A DNA stretch of 64,000 nt from positions 1,240,001 to 1,304,000 of the forward strand of contig OZ254079.1 of the NCBI GenBank assembly GCA_965267475.1. Reading direction: 5' to 3'. Each line of letters starts with the position of its first letter. Positions within the stretch are counted from its first letter, which is position 1. The notes below the pieces were generated by a model. That model worked only from the letters and a program-made list of their open reading frames with translations. It ran no database searches and was not told the origin of the DNA. Source of the DNA: JBCBKU01 sp965267475. Lineage in GTDB: Bacteria > Pseudomonadota > Alphaproteobacteria > Rhodobacterales > Rhodobacteraceae. A program made the position numbers and the translations under genes. This document shows, piece by piece, positions 16,434 through 23,530 of this stretch.

Positions 16434-18736
16434 GATGTTTGGACCCGTTGTACGGCGGACAGGATCGCCTCTGCCGTCGCAGGCGCATGCAAGTCCGGAT
16501 AGGCCGCTCCACAGGCGGCGACTGCATCGGACAATGCTGAGAAGGCCGATATCCCGAGCATTAAGGGCGGTTCGCCCACGGCCTTGGATCGGTAAATCGT
16601 GTCTTCCACGTTCTTTCCCTTCCAGAGCGCCACATTGAAGATATCGGGCCGGTCGGACGCCGCCGGGATCTTGTAGGTCGACGGCGCATGTGTCCGAAGC
16701 CGCCCCTTGTCGTCCCAAACGAGCTCTTCGGTCGTCAGCCAACCCGCCCCCTGGACATAGCCGCCCTCGATCTGGCCGATATCCAGAGCTGGGTTCAGAG
16801 ATGCCCCGCAGTCATGCAGGATATCGGCGCGCAGGATCCGGTTCTCTCCCGTTAGCGTATCGATGACGACCTCGGTCACCGCCGCGCCATAGGCGAAATA
16901 GAAGAATGGGCGCCCTTCACCCTTGATCCGGTCCCAGACGATTTTTGGCGTCTTGTAGAACCCTGTGGCCGACAAGCTGACGCGCCCCATATAGGCTTCA
17001 GCCACGACCCGCTCGAATGGAATTTTCTCCTTTCGAACAATGACCTGTCCGTCCTCGAACCTGACCTGACCCGGTTTGGCCTGATGCCGCTCGGCGATGA
17101 AACCGGCCAATCGGTCGCGGATCGTATCGCAGGCCGCTTTCACCGCCATGCCATTCAGATCCGACCCGGATGAGGCCGCCGTCGCCGAAGTGTTCGGCAC
17201 CTTGCCAGTATCCGTCGCGGTGATCTTGACCCGATCTACGGGCACCCCGAACCGATCCGCCGCCACCTGCGCGACCTTCTGGAACAGGCCTTGGCCCATC
17301 TCGGTCCCGCCATGGTTCATGTGGATCGAGCCGTCCTGATAGACATGCACCAGTGCGCCGGCCTGGTTCAGATGCGTCAGCGTGAAACTGATCCCGAACT
17401 TCACTGGTGTCAGGGCAAGGCCCTTCTTCAGGATCGGATTCGCGGCGTTCCATTTGTCGACGGCCTTCCGCCGCGATTTGTACTTGGCCGAGCGCGCCAA
17501 TTTCTCGGTCATTTCATGCAGGATGAAGTCCTCGACCGGCATATGATAGGGCGTCGTCTGAGGCTTCTTCTTACGCTTTTTCTTCTTTTTCTCAGTCGCT
17601 TGGTAATAGTTGACCTGGCGAACGTCCAACGGATCGCGGCCCAGATGATGGGCGATGTGATCCATCAAACGCTCGACCCCGATCATACCTTGCGGGCCGC
17701 CGAAGCCCCGGAATGCCGTCGCCGATTGCGTGTTGGTCTTTAACCGGTGCGATTCAATCCGCACATTCGGGAAGAAGTACGCGTTGTCGGCATGAAGCAT
17801 GGCCCGGTCCGCGACAGGCAGCGACAAATCCTGCGACCAGCCGCAGCGGCAAAGCTGGACGAACTCCACGCCAAGTACGCGACCGTCGTCATCAAACCCG
17901 GCGCGATAGTCGATCCGGAAGTCATGGCGCTTTCCAGTGATGACCATATCGTCGTCGCGGTCGTATCGCATCTTGGCGGGCTGCCCGGTCCGGTCGGCCA
18001 CAAGCGCGCAGGCAATCGCCAGCGCATTGCCCTGGCTTTCCTTGCCGCCGAACCCGCCGCCCATCCGACGAACCTCGACCCGGACCGCATTCATGGGTCG
18101 CCCCAGCGCATGGGCCACCTTGTGCTGGATTTCGGTCGGGTGCTGCGTGGAGGAATGGACGACCATGTCGCCGCCTTCTTGCGGCACGGCCAAGGCGGCT
18201 TGTCCCTCCAGATAGAAATGTTCCTGTCCGCCGATTTCAAACCGGCCATTGATCTGGTGCGGGGCATCGGCGATGGCCTTGTCGGCGTCTCCACGCCCAT
18301 AGATCCGTGGACCATCCTCGAAGCGGCTGTTCCTTTTCAGCGCATCGTCAATTGAAAGGATCGGTCGCTTCTCTTCGTACGCTGTGATCGCCTTAGCCAC
18401 CGCCTTTCGCGCGTTCAGATGCGTGTCTGCGGCCACCAGAAACAGTGCTTGTCCCACGTAATTGACCGTCTTGCTGGTGAGAAGTGGCTCATCATGGGCC
18501 GAAGGCGATGTGTCTGCGTCATGGGACAAATCCTCTGCCGTTAGGACCAAAACAACACCCGGCGCGGCGCGGACAGCCTCGAGATCCATCGAGGCGATCT
18601 TGCCCTTCGCAATGCCGGATGTACCAAACGCCAAATGCAGGGTACCGTCAGGCGTCGGAATGTCGTCGACATACCGTGCTTGACCGGTGACATGCAGTTT
18701 CGCTGCATCATGGGGCAGGGGCTTCGCGACGCTCAT
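16430..18736 (-). CDS. xdhB: Xanthine dehydrogenase, molybdopterin-binding subunit
   Basis: A 768-residue large subunit that oxidises hypoxanthine and xanthine to urate with the small subunit. Family landmarks include GQEHFYLEGQAALAVP, RMGGGFGGKESQ, AFRGFGGPQGM, GTEMGQGLFQKVAQ, and KAVGEPPLMLG whose Glu722 matches the catalytic glutamate of the family. An unusual lysine/arginine tract (KKKKKRKKK, residues 383-391) sits between NYYQATE and PQTTPYHMPVED. The gene overlaps xdhA and xdhC by 4 bp each. Length is normal for the bacterial split-type enzyme. Confidence 0.96.
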   Translation of the reverse strand: MSVAKPLPHDAAKLHVTGQARYVDDIPTPDGTLHLAFGTSGIAKGKIASMDLEAVRAAPGVVLVLTAEDLSHDADTSPSAHDEPLLTSKTVNYVGQALFLVAADTHLNARKAVAKAITAYEEKRPILSIDDALKRNSRFEDGPRIYGRGDADKAIADAPHQINGRFEIGGQEHFYLEGQAALAVPQEGGDMVVHSSTQHPTEIQHKVAHALGRPMNAVRVEVRRMGGGFGGKESQGNALAIACALVADRTGQPAKMRYDRDDDMVITGKRHDFRIDYRAGFDDDGRVLGVEFVQLCRCGWSQDLSLPVADRAMLHADNAYFFPNVRIESHRLKTNTQSATAFRGFGGPQGMIGVERLMDHIAHHLGRDPLDVRQVNYYQATEKKKKKRKKKPQTTPYHMPVEDFILHEMTEKLARSAKYKSRRKAVDKWNAANPILKKGLALTPVKFGISFTLTHLNQAGALVHVYQDGSIHMNHGGTEMGQGLFQKVAQVAADRFGVPVDRVKITATDTGKVPNTSATAASSGSDLNGMAVKAACDTIRDRLAGFIAERHQAKPGQVRFEDGQVIVRKEKIPFERVVAEAYMGRVSLSATGFYKTPKIVWDRIKGEGRPFFYFAYGAAVTEVVIDTLTGENRILRADILHDCGASLNPALDIGQIEGGYVQGAGWLTTEELVWDDKGRLRTHAPSTYKIPAASDRPDIFNVALWKGKNVEDTIYRSKAVGEPPLMLGISAFSALSDAVAACGAAYPDLHAPATAEAILSAVQRVQTS

Positions 18737-20109
18737 GGGCTTACCCCCAGAACCCGGGTATCAGCGCCCAAATCCTCTAGGAAGTACCGGGTCAGCATGT
18801 TTCGCGCAGTCTCAAGCCGGTAACTGGCCGAGGCACGCATATCGGACAAAGGCGTGAAATCATCCTCCCACGCGTCCCACGTGGCCGCGACCGTATCCTG
18901 GTCCCAGATCTTGCCGATCAATGCGTTTTCCACGGTTGTCGCGCGCTTCGGGACGCCAGCCATACCGCCAAAGGCGATCCGCGCATCTGTCACCATCCCG
19001 TTGCCGACGCCAATGTTGAATGCGCCGCAGACCGCCGAGATGTCCTGGTCGAACCGCTTCGACAGTTTGTAGCATTTCAGCCGGTCGTCTTGCCGCGGGA
19101 AACTGACGGCTTCCACGAATTCGCCTTCGCGCCGGTCTTGTTTACCGTAGTCCAAGAAGAAGTTTTCCAGCGGGATCGTCCGGCGCCGCCCACCTTTCCT
19201 TAGGTGCAAAGCCGCACCAAGCGCGATCAGCGGTGGCGGGCTGTCCCCTATGGGCGAGCCGTTGGCGACATTCCCGCCAACCGTGGCGGCATTTCTGACC
19301 TGAACCGAACCATAGCGTCGGATCATCTCGGCAAAGTCTGGGTGCAGGGGTTTGATCGCCTCCCACAGATCCGAAAGCGTGGCCATCGCACCGATCCGAA
19401 CTTCGTCCTTGGTGATCTCGATGCCCTTCAGATCCTCGACGCCGTTCAAAAAGGCCACGGGACGCAGATCGCGCAGTCCTTTCGTGACCCAAAGACCCAC
19501 ATCCGTGGCCCCTGCGACAAGTGTCGCAGCGGGGTTCTTGGCGTACCACTTTGCAAGCTCGTCTGACGTTGTGGGCGCAAAGGCATCGGTCGCTTCCGGC
19601 GCCACATCGTCCAACTTGTCCAGGTCTTCTACCATCCAATCGGGTACAGGCGCCGTTTTCGCCGCTTCGGCGGCACGAATGATCGGCGCATAGCCAGTAC
19701 AGCGGCAGAGATTTCCGGCCAATTGGTCGTCGTGGTCCGTGCGACCGCTCTTATGGGCCGCGGCCATGGCCACTACGAAGCCCGGCGTGCAGAAGCCGCA
19801 TTGCGACCCATGATGATCGACCATCGCTTGTTGCACAGGATGCAAGGCACCGTTGGGCCCAGCGATCCCTTCAACCGTGCGCACCGCTTTCCCGTGAAGC
19901 TGCGGCAGGAACAGAATGCAGGCGTTCAGCGCGCATGACCCGTCCCCATCGGTCACCAGAACGGTGCAAGCCCCGCAGTCGCCTTCATTGCAGCCTTCTT
20001 TCGTGCCCGTCAGCCCGCGCCGTTCACGCAACCAATCCAGCAAGGTTTCGGTGGGCGACGACGGCTCCACCACTTCGGTCTCTCCGTTCAGAAGAAACGA
20101 GATCGCCAT
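18733..20109 (-). CDS. xdhA: Xanthine dehydrogenase, iron-sulfur/FAD subunit
   Basis: A 458-residue small subunit that passes electrons from the molybdenum site to NAD. The first [2Fe-2S] cluster ligands are Cys40, Cys45, Cys48 and Cys60 (KEGCNEGDCGACTV); the second are Cys104, Cys107, Cys135 and Cys137 (QCGFCTPGF, NLCRCTGYAPI). The FAD domain follows with NPAATLVAGATDVGLWVTKG and TVGGNVANGSPIGDSPP. It is the first gene of the seven-gene purine operon; no operator could be recognised in the 122 bp upstream. Confidence 0.96.
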   Translation of the reverse strand: MAISFLLNGETEVVEPSSPTETLLDWLRERRGLTGTKEGCNEGDCGACTVLVTDGDGSCALNACILFLPQLHGKAVRTVEGIAGPNGALHPVQQAMVDHHGSQCGFCTPGFVVAMAAAHKSGRTDHDDQLAGNLCRCTGYAPIIRAAEAAKTAPVPDWMVEDLDKLDDVAPEATDAFAPTTSDELAKWYAKNPAATLVAGATDVGLWVTKGLRDLRPVAFLNGVEDLKGIEITKDEVRIGAMATLSDLWEAIKPLHPDFAEMIRRYGSVQVRNAATVGGNVANGSPIGDSPPPLIALGAALHLRKGGRRRTIPLENFFLDYGKQDRREGEFVEAVSFPRQDDRLKCYKLSKRFDQDISAVCGAFNIGVGNGMVTDARIAFGGMAGVPKRATTVENALIGKIWDQDTVAATWDAWEDDFTPLSDMRASASYRLETARNMLTRYFLEDLGADTRVLGVSP

Positions 20110-20231
20110 GAGGAACGTCAGGCCGCCTTACCAAAAGGTGATCCCGGAGGTCGCGCCCTCGATGCGGCGTAGAAGGCGCCGGGAAAGTCCGACGACCATC
20201 AAACGGCCCAGTCCCCGACTTGGCAAGTGTT

Positions 20232-20705
20232 TTATGTCTCAAGCGAGGCCGCAAGCGCGTCGAGCTGCGCAAAAGTTGTGCCCCAACCTTCAAAAAAGCC
20301 CATTTCTTCATGCTGCGCGCGCTGGGCCGCTTCCGGGTGCATGACATGGGCGTGGTAAAGCGTGCCGCCATCCTTTGGCGTCAGCGTCACGTCCGCGGTC
20401 ATGAAAGACGAGCCCTTGGGCCGGAACCCCGACAACATACTGTCCGTATAGACCAGGCGGCGGGGATAATCGGCCAATATGAAGCAGCCGTCCAAGGGCA
20501 TTTCTGACCCGTCCGGCAACTTCATGACGCAATAGGCGCGGCCACCGGGCGTAAGGTCGTTTTCGCAATCGGTGACTTCGACGCCTGGGGGGGTGAACCA
20601 TTGTTTGAACAAGTCCGGCTCAGCCCAGCAACGCCAGATGGTCTCTGGTGTTGCGCGGATCAGACGTTCGATCTGCAAGTCAGTTTCGGGGCTGAACGTG
20701 GTCAT
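20232..20705 (-). CDS. SRPBCC (AHSA1-like) domain protein, paralogue 3
   Basis: A 157-residue START/Bet v1-like fold protein. It begins LQIERLIRATPETIWRCWAEPDLFKQWFTP, the standard AHSA1 opening, and continues with ADVTLTPKDGGTLYHAHV and GFFEGWGTTFAQLDALA, the usual last helix. Such proteins bind hydrophobic small molecules or stress clients. It is the last gene of the arsR unit and starts 1 bp after the stop of the preceding paralogue, so it is certainly co-translated. A ligand cannot be named. Confidence 0.9.
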   Translation of the reverse strand: MTTFSPETDLQIERLIRATPETIWRCWAEPDLFKQWFTPPGVEVTDCENDLTPGGRAYCVMKLPDGSEMPLDGCFILADYPRRLVYTDSMLSGFRPKGSSFMTADVTLTPKDGGTLYHAHVMHPEAAQRAQHEEMGFFEGWGTTFAQLDALAASLET

Positions 20706-20706
20706 G

Positions 20707-21186
20707 TCACGACGCCATCGCCGCGGCGGCGCCTTGACCCTCGGCGATTTGACTGGACAAGCGATCCAGTGCGGAGGTCCAGCCTTCCTTGTGGTCGGCC
20801 GTCATGTCCTCGCCCACCAACGAAGCCACTGTCACGTCCGTGGTCAGATCGGTCCCGGTATCCGTGGCCTCTAACACATAGGTCACCAAACTGACCGAGG
20901 CCTTTTCCCCGCCGAACTCCAGCGTTTCCGTGAAACAGGCGAATGCGGGCCCGTCCAGGCGATACCAATGGGTTTCAACCGCGAATTCCGGCGCCTCTTT
21001 CGGTCCGCAGAACTGGTGGTCTTTGCCACCTTCCCGGACGTCGTGATCGGTCAGGATCAGGACGACATCATCCGACGGCCCACTCCATTCAGTCCGTGCG
21101 GTCGGGTCAGTCAGAAGGTGCCAGAGCTGATCGGGCGTCAGCGGGAAGGATCGGTTCAGCGTGAAGCGTCCGGTGGTGTCGGTCAT
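20707..21186 (-). CDS. SRPBCC (AHSA1-like) domain protein, paralogue 2
   Basis: A 159-residue member of the same fold, opening with FTLNRSFPLTPDQLWHLLTD and ending with HKEGWTSALDRLSSQIAEG, the terminal helix of the family. In the middle, GGKDHQFCGPKEAPEFAVET parallels GGREVAACGPKSNPAFTVTT of the upstream paralogue, so the two are recent relatives compared with paralogue 3. It starts 24 bp after paralogue 1 ends. Confidence 0.9.
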   Translation of the reverse strand: MTDTTGRFTLNRSFPLTPDQLWHLLTDPTARTEWSGPSDDVVLILTDHDVREGGKDHQFCGPKEAPEFAVETHWYRLDGPAFACFTETLEFGGEKASVSLVTYVLEATDTGTDLTTDVTVASLVGEDMTADHKEGWTSALDRLSSQIAEGQGAAAAMAS

Positions 21187-21210
21187 GTCAAAGGTCCTTT
21201 CTTCGAAGTC

Positions 21211-21672
21211 TCAGGCAAGCGCGCGGGCGGCCAGCCGATCAAGGTTCGTGAGCGCTTTGGCCCATCCGGCCCCATGACCGTCAATCATTTCCCGTCCCAC
21301 GAATGAGGTATAGGACATGTAAAGACGAAGGGACGTGCCGCCGTTTGCTTCGGCGAATTCGGCGGTTGTCAGGCTGACTGCGCAAAGTGTCGCGCCTTCT
21401 TCGACCGTCTCAGTGAAGACGATCCGGTCGGGGCCGTCCAGGCGGATCCAATCGGTGGTTACGGTGAAGGCTGGGTTCGATTTAGGACCACAAGCGGCCA
21501 CTTCGCGACCGCCGGGGCGAAGGTCGCTGGAAGTGACGGCGTACACCTCATCCTTGCTTGGCGCACCCCAATCCTCGCGGGCATCGCGGCTGGTGAAAGT
21601 GTCGAAGACGCGGACGGGTGGGGCGTCGATCACGCGCTCGAAGGCAAGGGTGTCATGCAGGGGGGCGGTCAT
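21211..21672 (-). CDS. SRPBCC (AHSA1-like) domain protein, paralogue 1
   Basis: A 153-residue protein opening LAFERVIDAPPVRVFDTFTS and ending GHGAGWAKALTNLDRLAARA, both typical of the AHSA1 family. The centre shares a conserved C-G-P-K motif with paralogue 2. Its ATG overlaps the arsR stop by 4 bp (ATGA), the usual arrangement for ArsR regulators that control a partner SRPBCC gene. Ligand unknown. Confidence 0.9.
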   Translation of the reverse strand: MTAPLHDTLAFERVIDAPPVRVFDTFTSRDAREDWGAPSKDEVYAVTSSDLRPGGREVAACGPKSNPAFTVTTDWIRLDGPDRIVFTETVEEGATLCAVSLTTAEFAEANGGTSLRLYMSYTSFVGREMIDGHGAGWAKALTNLDRLAARALA

Positions 21673-21998
21673 GATTTCGTCCTTTCAAGGTTTTCAGCAA
21701 TGGATGCGAGGCGATCCAGGCGCCGGACCCACATCCGGCGATGCCGGTCGAGCCATTTGTCCATGGCCTTCAGTGGTTCTGCCTCAATATGCACAGTGCG
21801 GACGCGGCCCTTCTTCTCGCTTCTGACAAGGCCGGAATTTTCCAGCACTTTCAGATGCTTCATGAAGGTCGGCAGGGCCATATCGAAGGGCGCGTGCAGG
21901 TCCGAGACCGGTGCGGGCCCGTCCAGCAGGCGGTCGACAACGGCCCGGCGGGTCGGGTCGGCCATTGCAGCAAAGGTTGTGTCCAGTTGGTTAGTCAT
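21669..21998 (-). CDS. ArsR-family winged-helix repressor
   Basis: A 109-residue regulator. Start ATG 21998 gives the standard opening TTFAAMADPTRRAVVDRLLDG; upstream codons to 22145 show no protein character. The helix-turn-helix lies around PVSDLHAPFDMALPTFMKHL and the wing around SGLVRSEKKGRVRTVHI. No metal-binding CxC motif is present, so it belongs to the non-metal ArsR group paired with SRPBCC proteins rather than to arsenic sensors. Two matching palindromes, one over its own start codon and one 51 bp upstream, suggest autoregulation. Confidence 0.93.
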   Translation of the reverse strand: MTNQLDTTFAAMADPTRRAVVDRLLDGPAPVSDLHAPFDMALPTFMKHLKVLENSGLVRSEKKGRVRTVHIEAEPLKAMDKWLDRHRRMWVRRLDRLASIAENLERTKS

Positions 21999-22006
21999 GT
22001 GGCTAA
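21991..22006. promoter_or_regulatory. Candidate ArsR operator, proximal site over the arsR start codon
   Basis: TTAGTCATGTGGCTAA: TTAG and CTAA arms around an 8-base centre, covering the arsR ATG (complement of 21996-21998). Its other strand, TTAGCCACATGACTAA, matches the distal site at 13 of 16 positions. Binding here would block translation-start or early transcription of arsR and the SRPBCC genes. Inferred, not known. Confidence 0.6.
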
Positions 22007-22041
22007 GTATTCGGGTGTCCCTTATGGCGTCAAGTAAAAAC

Positions 22042-22057
22042 TTAGCCACGTGGGTAA
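22042..22057. promoter_or_regulatory. Candidate ArsR operator, distal site
   Basis: TTAGCCACGTGGGTAA has a palindromic core CCACGTGG with TTAG/GTAA arms. It lies about 44 to 59 bp upstream of the arsR ATG, where the promoter is expected, and 51 bp (about five helical turns) from the proximal site. The pair also forms a perfect 10-bp inverted repeat (21999-22008 with 22040-22049). Confidence 0.6.
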
Positions 22058-22086
22058 CTTTAGCAGCGAACGCGAAGTCGATCCGG

Positions 22087-22470
22087 CTATTTCTCGGCGA
22101 TGGCGTCGATCTCAAGAAGCCATCCGTCCTCGAACATACCGGCAAGCACCACCGTCAGCGCGAAGGTGTGGCCGCGCAGCATCCGTTGCCTGACGTCGCG
22201 ATTGGCGACGCGGAATTTGCGATCGGCTAGAAACGTGGTCGCCTTCACAATGTGTTCGGCCGTCATGTCCGCCGCATGAAGTTGCGCCAGAATGTTTGTC
22301 CAAACCGCTTCTGCCTGACCTTCAAATGTATCGGGCAACGTTCCGTCAGCAGTAACCGGCGCCTGACCACTTATGTACAGCCGTCGCGTCGTGCCGGTCA
22401 CCTCCAACGCTTGCGTATAAGCACCGACGGCTTCAGCGCCGTCTTTCGCATTGATCCGTCGAATGGCCAT
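22087..22470 (-). CDS. RidA/YjgF family protein
   Basis: A 127-residue small enzyme of the Rid family, which hydrolyses reactive enamines and imines made by pyridoxal-phosphate enzymes. It reads AYTQALEVTGTTRRLYISGQ near the start and VWTNILAQLHAADM then IVKATTFL, as in family members. The usual catalytic-arginine region near residue 105 reads REVRQRML-like (NRDVRQRMLRG) rather than the canonical R-A-A-V pattern, so it is not a classic RidA and may be another Rid subfamily. It stands alone upstream of arsR. Confidence 0.85.
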   Translation of the reverse strand: MAIRRINAKDGAEAVGAYTQALEVTGTTRRLYISGQAPVTADGTLPDTFEGQAEAVWTNILAQLHAADMTAEHIVKATTFLADRKFRVANRDVRQRMLRGHTFALTVVLAGMFEDGWLLEIDAIAEK

Positions 22471-22525
22471 GCTGTCCCCCTTCGATAAGCCGCATCATCT
22501 GGCCGGACGCGCCAGCCATCGCAAC

Positions 22526-23461
22526 CTAATCCAGCAACGCCGCACGGACCGATTCAATCCATTGACCATTGCGCGGATCAAAGGCACCGAACCCCGCGCC
22601 AAAACCCCAGTGACACCAGGGAATCCCGTTGACCTCGGCGGCCTTGCGGGTGGTTTCGATCCAGGCCACGCGGTCCTCTGTCGGCGCTTTGTTGATCGCA
22701 CCAAACTCGCCCAAGAAGACCGGGGTATGATGTTCTGCTGCGCGGGCCAAGGCGCCTTCCACGGCTTTCCGGTCATCGACTGTGCCCCAGTTTGCTGGTG
22801 GCAAAGGCTCTTCGTGCCAGGGGGCCTGCTGATGCGTGAATTCAAACGGTCCGTAATAGTGGAAGGTATGAACCACGCGCGGATCGTCCGGACGGTCCAG
22901 CCCTGAAAGCTGTCCGATCGCATTCCAGTCACTTCCGCCCCAGATCACCCAGATGTCTTGGTCTCGCGCCCGGATCTCAGCCAGTGCCCGAGCGTATAGC
23001 GGTGCCATCACTTCGGTCGTGGCCGCGCCATTGGGTTCGTTCAAAAGCTCGAATGCGATCCCGTCCTGCCCGCCAAAACGGTCTGCTAAAGCAGCCCAGA
23101 TGGCCACAAACGTATCTGCCTGCCCAAGGGGATCGGCAACCAATTCGTCGAAATGGTGCAAGTCCAGGATCACAAACAAGCCCTCACCTCGGGCCACGTT
23201 GATCAGCGTTTCCAACTCGGCCAGAAAGCCTGGGTCAATCGCCGACCCGTCCCAATAAGCCGAAACGCGCGCGGGCAGACGCAGCGTGTCGAACCCGGCC
23301 TCGGCAATCGTCTTAAGATGCGCAGGTTTGTACCTGTAACCCCAGTCTTCGCCTGGCGGTGCCTCCAGGTGATTGGACAGGTTGATGCAACGTTCCACCG
23401 GAAACGAAAGCGCGGGCGCCGCTGCCAGTGCGGCGGCGATGACGAGAAAAATGGATCGCAT
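22526..23461 (-). CDS. Secreted glycoside hydrolase family 5 protein
   Basis: A 311-residue exported hydrolase. Signal peptide at residues 1-19 (IFLVIAAALAAAPALSF). GH5 catalytic glutamates are present: Glu142 in FELLNEPNG (acid/base) and Glu252 in VFLGEFGAI (nucleophile). DTLRLPARVSAYW and FVILDLHHFDEL are also standard. The family cleaves beta-glucans, cellulose or mannan; exact substrate cannot be told. No other polysaccharide-use genes lie nearby, and it diverges from dnaE with 69 bp between starts. Confidence 0.92.
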   Translation of the reverse strand: MRSIFLVIAAALAAAPALSFPVERCINLSNHLEAPPGEDWGYRYKPAHLKTIAEAGFDTLRLPARVSAYWDGSAIDPGFLAELETLINVARGEGLFVILDLHHFDELVADPLGQADTFVAIWAALADRFGGQDGIAFELLNEPNGAATTEVMAPLYARALAEIRARDQDIWVIWGGSDWNAIGQLSGLDRPDDPRVVHTFHYYGPFEFTHQQAPWHEEPLPPANWGTVDDRKAVEGALARAAEHHTPVFLGEFGAINKAPTEDRVAWIETTRKAAEVNGIPWCHWGFGAGFGAFDPRNGQWIESVRAALLD

Positions 23462-23530
23462 GGGCGAAGCCTAGCCAACCAGCGCGGAAGGCGTCTAGTG
23501 GTCGGAAAGGGGCTCGGCTAGGGTCCGCCC

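Noticed and set aside
20110..20231. Possible purine riboswitch or operator before xdhA
   Set aside because: No recognisable aptamer fold or strong palindrome was seen by eye.
23462..23530. Search for an alphaproteobacterial LexA box before dnaE
   Set aside because: No GTTC-N7-GTTC or GAAC-N7-GAAC present.
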